NCBI GenBank assembly: GCA_963966185.1 | Contig: CAWZYM010000346.1 | Location: forward strand, 235,001 to 299,000 | Length of the DNA stretch: 64,000 nt | Reading direction: 5' to 3' | Source of the DNA: Rhabditoides inermis | Lineage: Eukaryota; Nematoda; Chromadorea; Rhabditida; Rhabditidae | Translations under genes and position numbers: made by a program | In this document: positions 34,646-48,899 of the stretch, piece by piece | Layout of the letters: every line of letters starts with the position of its first letter | How positions within the stretch are numbered: position 1 is the stretch's first letter | The notes under the pieces: model-generated | The model's database searches: none | The model's input: only the letters and a program-made list of their open reading frames with translations | Told to the model about the DNA's origin: nothing

Positions 34646-35924
34646 ATATATATATATATATATATATATTTATTGTCGTGTTACATAAACAAAGACATTG
34701 CAAAAACGGGAAAGAAAAATAGAATACGACATTGGTATGTGTGAAAGGGAGGAGACATAACATGAACGATAGATAACATGATATAATACAAAAGGAAAGG
34801 AAAAACATGGATGTGCTCAAAAACGACGGATTTTAGACAGTGTCATTAATTCTAGGGAAGATAGGTGTTGTTTAAAAGAGGTGTGGTCACGGATATGTGT
34901 CAACGTCAGAAGGTAAGGCATTCCAGGTACTAAAAGCTCTACTAATAAATGTGCTTATTTGGCCATTGTTATCGAATGAAGGCACAATTCTAAATTCGTT
35001 TGAGTTTCTGGATCTTGTTGGAATAATAGTGAAAAGCCCTTGATAATCCAAAATTGTTTTAGAGTGAATGAACTTATGTATATAGGTGATGTCATTCAAA
35101 AAACGGCGATATTCGAGTGTTTCAAGATTGAGTAGTTCTAGGCGTTGAGGATAGGAAAGGGTGCGACCGATACGCTGACACACGCGACGAGTGAAATAAC
35201 GCTGTACATTTTCAATGAGGTTCACAGAAAATACATCCTGCGGATTCCATAGTTCAGTGCAGTATTCCAATTTGCACCTAGAATAAGTTTTGTAGGCAGT
35301 TACCAAGATGTTAGGATCCCTGGTTTTATAGGTTCTGAAAAAATCATTTATGGCGAAAAGAGTTTGTTGAATAATGTGGGTGTAGTGATCTCTGAATAAG
35401 AGTGATCCGCTCATGAGAACACCCAAATCTTTAGCGATTTCAACAGGGACTAAGGCACACCCTTGTACAAAGTAAGTGTGCTTAGGGTTTTTCTTACCTA
35501 TGTGTAGAATTTGAGTTTTCTCCGTGGAAATTTGTAGCCCCCAAGAGGATGCCCAATCAATTACGATATTTATAGCTAGTTGGAATATTGACGCAGCAGT
35601 TGTATCACAAGGGTCAAACGGGTAGTACACTTTCAAGTCATCTGCATAGAGCGCGCATTTAACATTATCAGGTAAATTATCAGAGATGTTGTCAATGAAT
35701 ACGTTAAAAAGTAGTGGGCCTAAACAGGAACCCTGAGGAACTCCACAGTTAACAGTACTTGGTTTTGATTGCTTGCCACCAACCATAACGGACTGTTTTC
35801 TGTCCTTGAGAAACTCTTTAATCCAACCAAGAGTATTTCCGCGGATGCCCATGGAATCTAATTTTTTAAACAGAAGGGAATGGTTTATGGTGTCTGAGAT
35901 GTTTGAGATGAGAGATGAGATGTT
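34646..35924 (-). mobile_element. 5'-truncated CR1/Jockey-like LINE with reverse transcriptase
   Basis: The frame is open from about 35920 to the stop at 34887. In order it reads ISDTINHSLLFKKLDSMG, GNTLGWIKEFLKDRK, VNCGVPQGSCLGPLLFNVF (motif B), CALYADDLKVYY (motif C, catalytic YADD), GLQISTEKTQILHIGKK and AKDLGVLMSGSLLFRDHY, then a typical C-terminal thumb region with TYKTYSRCKLEYCTELWNP and FSTWNALPSDVD. The element is cut at 35924 just inside motif A, so the first catalytic aspartate, the fingers and any endonuclease are lost and it cannot be autonomous. The 3' UTR runs to AATAAA (34671-34676 area, minus strand) and a (TA)n tail at 34646-34670. The intact 321-codon frame suggests a young insertion. 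It joins a gene fragment at its 5' end. Confidence 0.88.
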
Positions 35925-36065
35925 TCTGAGAGTGACGTCATATAGTCAAATCAATCAATAACTTTATGTTCCATTTGCAGCCCTGATCGGCACGTTCTTA
36001 TCGTATATGCTCGGACCGCTCATCCACCTCTATTCCCTCATCTTTGTGGTGAGTCTCTCTCGCTT

Positions 36066-36101
<36 letters not shown>

Positions 36102-36828
36102 TCACTCTCCCTCTCTCCTCTCTCTCTCTCCATTTATGGTACATAGTTCAAACTACAAACAACAAACTCCTTCCAGATCTACCAGTTCATCCGTGTCGAT
36201 CGGGGCGTGCTGTGCGAGTTGCGTGTGCTGCAGGCGGAGAGGGACGTCAAGGTAGGAGTGTGTCTGGACCTCTCAAAATGACATGCTCTCTCGTCTTTCT
36301 CTGTTCTGGTTTTCTCTGGACCTCTCCAGAAGCCATGCTCTCTCGCCTTCTTCTGATCTGGTTTTCTCTGGACCTCTCCAGAAGCCATGCTCTCTCGTCT
36401 TCCTCTGATCTGGTTTTCTCTGGACCTCTCCAGAAGGCATGCTCTCTCGTCTTACTCTGATCTGGTTTTCTCTAGTTCTCTCCAGAAGGCATGCTCTCTT
36501 GTCTTCCTCCGATCAAGTTGCACTGGTTGACTGGTTCCCTCATAATGACACACTCTCTCGCTTTCCTCTGATCAGCATGTCTTTGGTTCTCTCATAATGA
36601 CATGCTGTCTCCACAATCTTCAGTATTTTCCTGACTCTCTCGTATCGAAGTGTTCTCTTACCGGTTCTCTCATCTGAATCTCTCCGTTTTGCACTCTCTC
36701 TCACCCTTCTCTAACCACTTCTTCCAGATCTCCGAGCCGCTGGTCTCGGTTCACTACGACAAAGGAGAATTCAAAAAGGTCGGTTCAAAGTTACCAAAAT
36801 TCATTCCATTCAAAATTTTCTTATTGGT
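35925..36828 (+). pseudogene. Partial duplicate of the 719-3032 gene (exons 3-5)
   Basis: Matches 1426-2369, including introns. Exons are 35981-36048, 36177-36251 and 36728-36778, with all splice sites intact. One coding change is visible: LQAQRDVK becomes LQAERDVK. The intron minisatellite has one unit fewer. It starts inside intron 2 and is cut in intron 5 by the 2.3-kb array (TTATTGGTA then CTAGCGCTCC), so it has no start or end and cannot make the full protein. Confidence 0.85.
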
Positions 36829-37094
36829 ACTAGCGCTCCGGCGCGCTGTCGCGCGCCTCCGCACTAGGTATACAAGAATAGAAAAATAGAAGTATAGTTG
36901 ATTTTTGCGTAGAAACATGTATCTTTTTCATCTCTATCCTACTTTCTTTCTCTGTTTTCTTTATCATTTTCTCTATTTTCAACTCATTTACTTCCTCTTC
37001 CTCCATCTCTCTCCCCCTACCTTTCTCCCTCTCTCTCTCCCCACTCCCTCCCTCTCCCTCCGTCTCTCTCTTTCTTTTTTTCTTTTGTCTCTCG

Positions 37095-37174
<80 letters not shown>

Positions 37175-37741
37175 ATTATCACGTCTCCGCAGCGGTGACA
37201 ACAACTTTCTAAACAACTTTCTAGAGACAGTACTATGGTATATTCTGTCTACTCTTCTACACTTCTACTCTCACGTCTGCGGTAGTCACTGCAAATTACG
37301 AGACACAGTTATTTCTACTTTCGCTCCTTTATCCTCCTCTTCCTCCTCTCCCTCCTCTCTCTCTCTCTCTCTCTCGTCTATTCTCACTTCTCCGCAGCGG
37401 TGACAACAACTTTCTAGAGACAGTACTATGCTTTTTTCTATCTACTGTCACGTCTTCGCTGCGGTGACAGTAACTTTTAAGAGACAGTACTATGCTCTCA
37501 CTTGCTTACTGTAACGTATCCGCTGCGGTCACAACAACTTTCTGAATACAGTACTACGGTATGTTTTGTTTACTGTCATGTCTCCGTGGCGGTGACAACA
37601 ATTTACCTGAGACACCACTATGTTTTTTTCTGTCTACTCACCTCTCGTCTACTCTTCTACTCCCACGTCTGCAGTAGTCACTCCGACTTTCGAGAGACAG
37701 TTACATACGTCTACTCTACCTTCTCTCTCTCTCTCTCCCCC

Positions 37742-37797
<56 letters not shown>

Positions 37798-39138
37798 ATC
37801 TCGTCTACTTTCACTTATCCGCTGCGGTGACAACAAAATTCTAGATACAGTACATACTATGCTCTCTTCTGTCTACTGTCACGTATCTGCTGTGCGGTGA
37901 TAACAACTTTTTACAGACAGTACCAATCTCTTCTGTCTACTCTCACGTCTTAAAATATAATTCGACCGCCTGTGCTTGCCAAATGACATGTAAGGTGAAC
38001 TCGATTCTCACCTCACCTCACTTCCTTTTGTCACTGTACACATCGAAAAAGAGGATTTTCAGTCTGAATAGGAATTACAGTCTGAATAAGTGTTGTACCC
38101 AAAAACCTATTTTCAACAAACAAAAAGTAAGCAGTCCATATTTCCAAATTACATATACAATGACTCTGTTGATGCCACGACTGGAAGAAAATACGCCGGC
38201 TGGCGCGCCCAAACACGTTGTGCGCATGTTTGAAGTAGTTGAATAGAGATTGAAGTTGGTTTGATCTTCACAAACAAAACATTATCTATTGACTGAACTC
38301 GACTTGAAACACTTTTATTGTCTTTTCCAGCCTTCAATATTTCGTTCATCATACGTTATTCGTTGAAGCCAGAAATTTTGTCGTTTTTTAAACAGAATCA
38401 GTCCATTATTGTTTTATTTACACATGTTTATATCGTTAAAAAAACATCACTGTGTAGATATGGGTCAGTAATTGCGAGTGCCAACTATTCGATATCGATC
38501 TGTTGACCTCGCGGCTGGTAGCGAGCAAGTAGGAGGGCGCGACTCCAGCAAGTAACGCGCGCTCAAAAATTGTTTAATACGGTATGAAGACGAAGTCCGA
38601 TTAATCTGAAATTTTTACAGAAGGGCTTTTTGGCCTATAAAAGCTTAAGTTTACAAATTGGACACTCTATCTCGCCTGTACGAAAAGTCGATCATATTCG
38701 CCATATTTGGTGACTTTTCAAAGAAGAAAACCAGTTTCTATAATCTATTATACGTAATCTTTTTTCTATTAAATTTTTATAGAAATCGAAGATCATGAAT
38801 TTTGGGTGCATTTTGGGTACATTCGCCTATTTGGGCATGAAGATGAGGTCACAGGCAGCTGGTATCGCGGCTATCGATTTTTTCTAGGTCGATTCACCTA
38901 CCCTCCAAGTTTGGTTCTAATTGAAGTATTTTGAATTTTTTCTCCATAGTTAAGAGATTAGGTGATAACTATGATCAGAAGATCGCTATTGACGAGATAT
39001 TTGGAATTTTGCGTACTCGGGGTCTGAAGAAACTTTTCAGAAGAAATCAGCAAATAGGGTATACTTTGAAAAGAGATAGCTCTCCGGAAAGAATGACAGA
39101 CAGACACACACCATAGTAAATATTAGTCTAAAGGGGGG
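36829..39138 (+). repeat. 2.3-kb array unit 1 (type A)
   Basis: Begins with the palindrome CTAGCGCTCCGGCGCGC / GCGCGCCTCCGCACTAG, then GTATACAAGAATAGAAAAAT, (CT)n tracts alternating with about 75-bp sub-repeats (GCGGTGACAACAACTTTCTA, GAGACAGTACTATG), a central block (TTCGACCGCCTGTGCTTGCC), a unique 1-kb part, a GACAGACA run and TAGTAAATATTAGTCTAAAGG. Open frames inside are repeated in every type-A unit because the units are near-identical; they have no start context, splicing or codon signature and are not called. Confidence 0.9.
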
Positions 39139-39405
39139 ACTAGCGCTCCGGCGCGCTGTCGCGCGCCTCCGCACTAGGTATTCAAGAATAGAAAAATAGA
39201 AGTATAGTTGATTTTTGCGTAGAAACATGTATCTTTTTCATCTCTATCCTACTTTCTTTCTCTGTTTTCTTTATCATTTTCTCTATTTTCAACTCATTTA
39301 CTTCCTCTTCCTCCATCTCTCTCCCCCTACCTTTCTCCCTCTCTCTCTCCCCACTCCCTCCCTCTCCCTCTGTCTCTCTCTTTCTTTTTTTTCTTTTGTC
39401 TCTCG

Positions 39406-39477
<72 letters not shown>

Positions 39478-39654
39478 ATTATCACGTCTCCGCAGCGGTG
39501 ACAACAACTTTCTAAACAACTTTCTAGAGACAGTACTATGGTATATTCTGTCTACTCTTCTACACTTCTACTCTCACGTCTGCGGTAGTCACTGCAAATT
39601 ACGAGACACAGTTATTTCTACTTTCGCTCCTTTATCCTCCTCTTCCTCCTCTCC

Positions 39655-39700
<46 letters not shown>

Positions 39701-40059
39701 ATTCTCACTTCTCCGCAGCGGTGACAACAACTTTCTAGAGACAGTACTATGCTTTTTTCTATCTACTGTCACGTCTTCGCTGCGGTGACAGTAACTTTTA
39801 AGAGACAGTACTATGCTCTCACTTGCTTACTGTAACGTATCCGCTGCGGTCACAACAACTTTCTGAATACAGTACTACGGTATGTTTTGTTTACTGTCAT
39901 GTCTCCGTGGCGGTGACAACAATTTACCTGAGACACCACTATGTTTTTTTCTGTCTACTCACCTCTCGTCTACTCTTCTACTCCCACGTCTGCAGTAGTC
40001 ACTCCGACTTTCGAGAGACAGTTACATACGTCTACTCTACCTTCTCTCTCTCTCTCTCC

Positions 40060-40123
<64 letters not shown>

Positions 40124-41465
40124 ATCTCGTCTACTTTCACTTATCCGCTGCGGTGACAACAAAATTCTAGATACAGTACATACTATGCTCTCTTCTGTCT
40201 ACTGTCACGTATCTGCTGTGCGGTGATAACAACTTTTTACAGACAGTACCAATCTCTTCTGTCTACTCTCACGTCTTAAAATATAATTCGACCGCCTGTG
40301 CTTGCCAAATGACATGTAAGGTGAACTCGATTCTCACCTCACCTCACTTCCTTTTGTCACTGTACACATCGAAAAAGAGGATTTTCAGTCTGAATAGGAA
40401 TTACAGTCTGAATAAGTGTTGTACCCAAAAACCTATTTTCAACAAACAAAAAGTAAGCAGTCCATATTTCCAAATTACATATACAATGACTCTGTTGATG
40501 CCACGACTGGAAGAAAATACGCCGGCTGGCGCGCCCAAACACGTTGTGCGCATGTTTGAAGTAGTTGAATAGAGATTGAAGTTGGTTTGATCTTCACAAA
40601 CAAAACATTATCTATTGACTGAACTCGACTTGAAACACTTTTATTGTCTTTTCCAGCCTTCAATATTTCGTTCATCATACGTTATTCGTTGAAGCCAGAA
40701 ATTTTGTCGTTTTTTAAACAGAATCAGTCCATTATTGTTTTATTTACACATGTTTATATCGTTAAAAAAACATCACTGTGTAGATATGGGTCAGTAATTG
40801 CGAGTGCCAACTATTCGATATCGATCTGTTGACCTCGCGGCTGGTAGCGAGCAAGTAGGAGGGCGCGACTCCAGCAAGTAACGCGCGCTCAAAAATTGTT
40901 TAATACGGTATGAAGACGAAGTCCGATTATTCTGAAATTTTTACAGAAGGGCTTTTTGGCCAAATAAAGGTTTAAGTTTACAAATTGGACACTCTATCTC
41001 GCCTGTACGAAAAGTCGATCATATTCGCCATATTTGGTGACTTTTCAAAGAAGAAAACCAGTTTCTATAATCTATTATACGTAATCTTTTTTCTATTAAA
41101 TTTTTATAGAAATCGAAGATCATGAATTTTGGGTGCATTTTGGGTACATTCGCCTATTTGGGCATGAAGATGAGGTCACAGGCAGCTGGTATCGCGGCTA
41201 TCGATTTTTTCTAGGTCGATTCACCTACCCTCCAAGTTTGGTTCTAATTGAAGTATTTTGAATTTTTTCTCCATAGTTAAGAGATTAGGTGATAACTATG
41301 ATCAGAAGATCGCTATTGACGAGATATTTGGAATTTTGCGTACTCGGGGTCTGAAGAAACTTTTCAGAAGAAATCAGCAAATAGGGTATACTTTGAAAAG
41401 AGATAGCTCTCCGGAAAGAATGACAGACAGACACACACCATAGTAAATATTAGTCTAAAGGGGGG
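39139..41465 (+). repeat. 2.3-kb array unit 2 (type A)
   Basis: Near-identical to unit 1; differs mainly in (CT)n and poly-C lengths and in GGCCAAATAAAGGTTTAAG where the others have GGCCTATAAAAGCTTAAG. Confidence 0.9.
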
Positions 41466-41731
41466 ACTAGCGCTCCGGCGCGCTGTCGCGCGCCTCCGCA
41501 CTAGATATACAAGAATAGAAAAATAGAAGTATAGTTGATTTTTGCGTAGAAACATGTATCTTTTTCATCTCTATCCTACTTTCTTTCTCTGTTTTCTTTA
41601 TCATTTTCTCTATTTTCAACTCATTTACTTCCTCTTCCTCCATCTCTCTCCCCCTACCTTTCTCCCTCTCTCTCCCCACTCCCTCCCTCTCCCTCCGTCT
41701 CTCTCTTTCTTTCTTTTTCTTTTGTCTCTCG

Positions 41732-41800
<69 letters not shown>

Positions 41801-41995
41801 GTCTATTATCACGTCTCCGCAGCGGTGACAACAACTTTCTAAACAACTTTCTAGAGACAGTACTATGGTATATTCTGTCTACTCTTCTACACTTCTACTC
41901 TCACGTCTGCGGTAGTCACTGCAAATTACGAGACACAGTTATTTCTACTTTCGCTCCTATATCCTCCTCTTCCTCCTCTTCCTCCTATCCCTCCT

Positions 41996-42041
<46 letters not shown>

Positions 42042-42451
42042 ATTCTCACTTCTCCGCAGCGGTGACAACAACTTTCTAGAGACAGTAATATATTCTATTC
42101 TGTCTACTGTCATGTCTCCGCTGCGGTCACAACAATTTTCTAGAGACAGTACTATGCTTTTTTCTATCTACTGTCACGTCTTCGCTGCGGTGACAGTAAC
42201 TTTTAAGAGACAGTACTATGCTCTCACTTGCTTACTGTAACGTATCCGCTGCGGTCACAACAACTTTCTGAATACAGTACTACGGTATGTTTTGTTTACT
42301 GTCATGTCTCCGTGGCGGTGACAACAATTTACCTGAGACACCACTATGTTTTTTTCTGTCTACTCACCTCTCGTCTACTCTTCTACTCCCACGTCTGCAG
42401 TAGTCACTCCGACTTTCGAGAGACAGTTACATACGTCTACTCTACCTTCTC

Positions 42452-42500
<49 letters not shown>

Positions 42501-43839
42501 ATCTCGTCTACTTTCACTTATCCGCTGCGGTGACAACAAAATTCTAGATACAGTACATACTATGCTCTCTTCTGTCTACTGTCACGTATCTGCTGTGCGG
42601 TGATAACAACTTTTTACAGACAGTACCAATCTCTTATGTCTACTCTCACGTCTTAAAATATAATTCGACCGCCTGTGCTTGCCAAATGACATGTAAGGTG
42701 AACTCGATTCTCACCTCACCTCACTTCCTTTTGTCACTGTACATATCGAAAAAGAGGAATTTCAGTCTGAATAGGAATTACAGTCTGAATAAGTGTTGTA
42801 CCCAAAAACCTATTTTCAACAAACAAAAAGTAAGCAGTCCATATTTCCAAATTACATATACAATGACTCTGTTGATGCCACGACTGGAAGAAAATACGCC
42901 GGCTGGCGCGCCCAAACACGTTGTGCGCATGTTTGAAGTAGTTGAATAGAGATTGAAGTTGGTTTGATCATCACAAACAAAACATTATCTATTGACTGAA
43001 CTCGACTTGAAACACTTTTATTGTCTTTTCCAGCCTTCAATATTTCGTTCATCATACGTTATTCGTTGAAGCCAGAAATTTTGTCTTTTTTAAACAGAAT
43101 CAGTCCATTATTGTTTTATTTACACATGTTTATATCGTTAAAAAACATCACTGTGTAGATATGGGTCAGTAATTGCGAGTGCCAACTATTCGATATCGAT
43201 CTGTTGACCTCGCGGCTGGTAGCGAGCAAGTAGGAGGGCGCGACTCCAGCAAGTAACGCGCGCTCAAAAATTGTTTAATACGGTATGAAGACGAAGTCCG
43301 ATTAATCTGAAATTTTTACAGAAGGGCTTTTTGGCCTATAAAAGCTTAAGTTTACAAATTGGACACTCTATCTCGCCTGTACGAAAAGTCGATCATATTC
43401 GCCATATTTGGTGACTTTTCAAAGAAGAAAACCAGTTTCTATAATCTATTATACGTAATCTTTTTTCTATTAAATTTTTATAGAAATCGAAGATCATGAA
43501 TTTTGGGTGCATTTTGGGTACATTCGCCTATTTGGGCATGAAGATGAGGTCACAGGCAGCTGGTATCGCGGCTATCGATTTTTTCTAGGTCGATTCACCT
43601 ACCCTCCAAGTTTGGTTCTAATTGAAGTATTTTGAATTTTTTCTCCATAGTTAAGAGATTAGGTGATAACTATGATCAGAAGATCGCTATTGACGAGATA
43701 TTTGGAATTTTGCGTACTCGGGGTCTGAAGAAACTTTTCAGAAGAAATCAGCAAATAGGGTATACTTTGAAAAGAGATAGCTCTCCGGAAAGAATGACAG
43801 ACAGACACACACCATAGTAAATATTAGTCTAAAGGGGGG
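41466..43839 (+). repeat. 2.3-kb array unit 3 (type A)
   Basis: Type A with one extra 75-bp sub-repeat (GTAATATATTCTATTCTGTC) compared with units 1 and 2, shared with units 4 and 6. Nearly identical to unit 4. Confidence 0.9.
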
Positions 43840-44105
43840 ACTAGCGCTCCGGCGCGCTGTCGCGCGCCTCCGCACTAGGTATACAAGAATAGAAAAATAG
43901 AAGTATAGTTGATTTTTGCGTAGAAACATGTATCTTTTTCATCTCTATCCTACTTTCTTTCTCTGTTTTCTTTATCATTTTCTCTATTTTCAACTCATTT
44001 ACTTCCTCTTCCTCCATCTCTCTCCCCCTACCTTTCTCCCTCTCTCTCCCCACTCCCTCCCTCTCCCTCCGTCTCTCTCTTTCTTTCTTTTTCTTTTGTC
44101 TCTCG

Positions 44106-44170
<65 letters not shown>

Positions 44171-44365
44171 GTCTATTATCACGTCTCCGCAGCGGTGACA
44201 ACAACTTTCTAAACAACTTTCTAGAGACAGTACTATGGTATATTCTGTCTACTCTTCTACACTTCTACTCTCACGTCTGCGGTAGTCACTGCAAATTACG
44301 AGACACAGTTATTTCTACTTTCGCTCCTATATCCTCCTCTTCCTCCTCTTCCTCCTATCCCTCCT

Positions 44366-44407
<42 letters not shown>

Positions 44408-44817
44408 ATTCTCACTTCTCCGCAGCGGTGACAACAACTTTCTAGAGACAGTAATATATTCTATTCTGTCTACTGTCATGTCTCCGCTGCGGTCACAACA
44501 ATTTTCTAGAGACAGTACTATGCTTTTTTCTATCTACTGTCACGTCTTCGCTGCGGTGACAGTAACTTTTAAGAGACAGTACTATGCTCTCACTTGCTTA
44601 CTGTAACGTATCCGCTGCGGTCACAACAACTTTCTGAATACAGTACTACGGTATGTTTTGTTTACTGTCATGTCTCCGTGGCGGTGACAACAATTTACCT
44701 GAGACACCACTATGTTTTTTTCTGTCTACTCACCTCTCGTCTACTCTTCTACTCCCACGTCTGCAGTAGTCACTCCGACTTTCGAGAGACAGTTACATAC
44801 GTCTACTCTACCTTCTC

Positions 44818-44868
<51 letters not shown>

Positions 44869-46207
44869 ATCTCGTCTACTTTCACTTATCCGCTGCGGTG
44901 ACAACAAAATTCTAGATACAGTACATACTATGCTCTCTTCTGTCTACTGTCACGTATCTGCTGTGCGGTGATAACAACTTTTTACAGACAGTACCAATCT
45001 CTTATGTCTACTCTCACGTCTTAAAATATAATTCGACCGCCTGTGCTTGCCAAATGACATGTAAGGTGAACTCGATTCTCACCTCACCTCACTTCCTTTT
45101 GTCACTGTACATATCGAAAAAGAGGAATTTCAGTCTGAATAGGAATTACAGTCTGAATAAGTGTTGTACCCAAAAACCTATTTTCAACAAACAAAAAGTA
45201 AGCAGTCCATATTTCCAAATTACATATACAATGACTCTGTTGATGCCACGACTGGAAGAAAATACGCCGGCTGGCGCGCCCAAACACGTTGTGCGCATGT
45301 TTGAAGTAGTTGAATAGAGATTGAAGTTGGTTTGATCATCACAAACAAAACATTATCTATTGACTGAACTCGACTTGAAACACTTTTATTGTCTTTTCCA
45401 GCCTTCAATATTTCGTTCATCATACGTTATTCGTTGAAGCCAGAAATTTTGTCTTTTTTAAACAGAATCAGTCCATTATTGTTTTATTTACACATGTTTA
45501 TATCGTTAAAAAACATCACTGTGTAGATATGGGTCAGTAATTGCGAGTGCCAACTATTCGATATCGATCTGTTGACCTCGCGGCTGGTAGCGAGCAAGTA
45601 GGAGGGCGCGACTCCAGCAAGTAACGCGCGCTCAAAAATTGTTTAATACGGTATGAAGACGAAGTCCGATTAATCTGAAATTTTTACAGAAGGGCTTTTT
45701 GGCCTATAAAAGCTTAAGTTTACAAATTGGACACTCTATCTCGCCTGTACGAAAAGTCGATCATATTCGCCATATTTGGTGACTTTTCAAAGAAGAAAAC
45801 CAGTTTCTATAATCTATTATACGTAATCTTTTTTCTATTAAATTTTTATAGAAATCGAAGATCATGAATTTTGGGTGCATTTTGGGTACATTCGCCTATT
45901 TGGGCATGAAGATGAGGTCACAGGCAGCTGGTATCGCGGCTATCGATTTTTTCTAGGTCGATTCACCTACCCTCCAAGTTTGGTTCTAATTGAAGTATTT
46001 TGAATTTTTTCTCCATAGTTAAGAGATTAGGTGATAACTATGATCAGAAGATCGCTATTGACGAGATATTTGGAATTTTGCGTACTCGGGGTCTGAAGAA
46101 ACTTTTCAGAAGAAATCAGCAAATAGGGTATACTTTGAAAAGAGATAGCTCTCCGGAAAGAATGACAGACAGACACACACCATAGTAAATATTAGTCTAA
46201 AGGGGGG
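43840..46207 (+). repeat. 2.3-kb array unit 4 (type A)
   Basis: Almost the same as unit 3 apart from (CT)n lengths; the pair looks like the most recent duplication in the array. Confidence 0.9.
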
Positions 46208-46516
46208 ACTAGCGCTCCGGCGCGCTGTCGCGCGCCTTCGCACTAGGTATACAAAAATAGAAAAATAGAAGAATAGTTCGTCTTGCATATTTGATAGTTG
46301 ATTGCTCTCTAATGACTCTTGCGAAGATACATACACGCAAGGGTTGTAGTTGAAAGTTCTATGTATTTTGTATATGTAGCTTAATTTTTGTATTTTCTAA
46401 CTATCTCTCCTACTTCTTTTTCACTTATTTTATGTTTCACAGAAGTACACCGCCCCATCTCTTTCTCCTCTACACTGTTCTGTCTACTTTCCATCCTATC
46501 TCCCTCCTCCTCCCCC

Positions 46517-46557
<41 letters not shown>

Positions 46558-48322
46558 TCGACACAGTTCTACGCTCCCCTATCTCTCCTCTCTCTCTCTC
46601 TCTCTTCTCCTTCTCCCACTGTCTCGTTATCTCTTTCTCTCTTTCTCTTTCTCTCTCAGTATTATATTCTCTAGAAACAGTATTATATTCTCTATTGTCT
46701 ACTGTCAACATTCTAGAGACAATACTAATACTATGCTCTTGTTTGTATACTGCATCTTTTTCTTCTACTGTGACAACAACTTTCTAGAGACATTACTATG
46801 TTTTCTTCTGTCTACTTTCACCTCTCGTCACCTCTTCCACTCTCACTCTCACATCTGCAGTAATCACTATCACTGCGACTTTCGAGAGACAGTTATGTCT
46901 ACTCTCCCTTCTCTCTCCTCTTTTCTCTCTCCCATTCTCTCTCTCTCTCTCCTATTCTCTCTCTTGTATACTTTCACGTCCCCGCTGCGGTGACAACAAC
47001 TTTCTAGAGACAGTACTATGGTACCTTCTGTCTACTCTTCTATTCTCACATCTGCAGTAGTCACTTCGACTTTCGAGAGACAGTTATGTAAAAACTTTTT
47101 TAAACAGAAAGTACTACTCTCTTCTCTACTGTCTTCTCTCCTACTCTCTACTCTCTCGCGTTCTAAAAATATAATTTGACCGCCTGTGCTTGCCAAATGA
47201 CATGTAAGGTGAACTCGATTCTCACCTCACCTCACTTCCACTCGACACTGTACTGCATCGAAAAGCGGAATTTCAGGCTGAATATGTACAAAAGTACAAG
47301 TAATAAACTCAAAACTTAGTTTCAACTGAAAAAAGAAGCAGTACATAGTTCTATATTACGTCTACAATGACTTCGAGAAAAGAAGCCGGCCGGCGCGCCC
47401 TAACACGTTGTGCGCACGTGTGAAGGAGTTTGAAACAGTTTGAGGTTGATTTGATCGTTAGAAAGCACTATCTATTGACGTCTCGAAACATTTTACTTAA
47501 CTTTCAACTTTCAACCTTCAACTTTTCGTTTTGTCAAAGTTATTCGTTGAAGATAGAAATTTTGTCTTTTTCAACTGACTCAATCCATTATTGTTATATT
47601 TGGACATATTCCTATCAAAAAAGACACAAATGAGTGGATATGGGTCAGTGATTGCGAATGCCAACTATTCGATATCGATCGGTTGACCTGGCGGCTGGTA
47701 GCGAGCAATCCGGTGGGCGCGACCCCAGCAAGTAACGCGCGCTCAGAAAATGTCTAATACTGTATGAAGACAAAGTCCGATCGATCTGAAACTTTGACAG
47801 AAGGGCTTTTTTGCCCATAAAAGCTTAAGTTAACAAATTGGACCCTCTATCTAGTCTGTACGAAAAGTCGATCATATTCGCCATATTTGGTGACTTTTCA
47901 AAAAAGGAAATCAGTTTCTATAATCTATTATACGTAATCTTTCTTCTATTCAATTTTTATAGAAATCGAAGATCATGAATTTTGGGTGCATTTTGGGTAC
48001 ATTCGCCTATTTGGGCATGAAGATGAGGTCACAGGCAGCTGGTATCGCGGCTATCGACTTTTTCCAGGTCGATTCACCTACTATCCAAATTTGGTTCTAA
48101 TTGAAGTATTTTGAAATTTTTCTCCATAGTTAAGAGATTAGGTGATAACTATGATTAGGAGATCGCTATTGACGAGATATTTGGAATTTTGCGTTCTCAG
48201 GTATTGAAGAAACTTTCTAGAAAAAATGAGTAGTTAGAGTAGACTTTGAAAAGAGATATCTCTCCGGAAGGACAGACAGACAGACAGACAGACACCATAG
48301 TAAATATTAGTATGAAAGGGTG
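46208..48322 (+). repeat. 2.1-kb array unit 5 (type B)
   Basis: Same order of landmarks as type A but clearly diverged: after the palindrome it reads TTCGTCTTGCATATTTGATA and CTTGCGAAGATACATACACG, has TTTCCTCGACACAGTTCTAC in its pyrimidine part, and ends with (GACA)n and TAGTATGAAAGGGTG. Confidence 0.9.
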
Positions 48323-48591
48323 ACTAGCGCTCCGGCGCGCTGTCGCGCGCCTCCGCACTAGGTATACAAGAATAGAAAAATAGAAGTATAGTTTATTTTT
48401 GCGTAGAAACATGTATCTTTTTCATCTCTATCCTACTTTCTTTCTCTGTTTTCTTTATCATTTTCTCTATTTTCAACTCATTTACTTCCTCTTCCTCCAT
48501 CTCTCTCCCCCTACCTTTCTCCCTCTCTCTCCCCACTCCCTCCCTCTCCCTCCGTCTCTCTCTTTCTTTCTTTTTCTTTTGTCTCTCGCCC

Positions 48592-48654
<63 letters not shown>

Positions 48655-48849
48655 GTCTATTATCACGTCTCCGCAGCGGTGACAACAACTTTCTAAACAA
48701 CTTTCTAGAGACAGTACTATGGTATATTCTGTCTACTCTTCTACACTTCTACTCTCACGTCTGCGGTAGTCACTGCAAATTACGAGACACAGTTATTTCT
48801 ACTTTCGCTCCTATATCCTCCTCTTCCTCCTCTTCCTCCTATCCCTCCT

Positions 48850-48899
<50 letters not shown>

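Noticed and set aside
47640..47760. Pol III-like boxes in the 2.3-kb units (GGCTGGTAGCGAGC, GGGCGCGACTCC)
   Set aside because: Neither matches the A or B box consensus at required positions.
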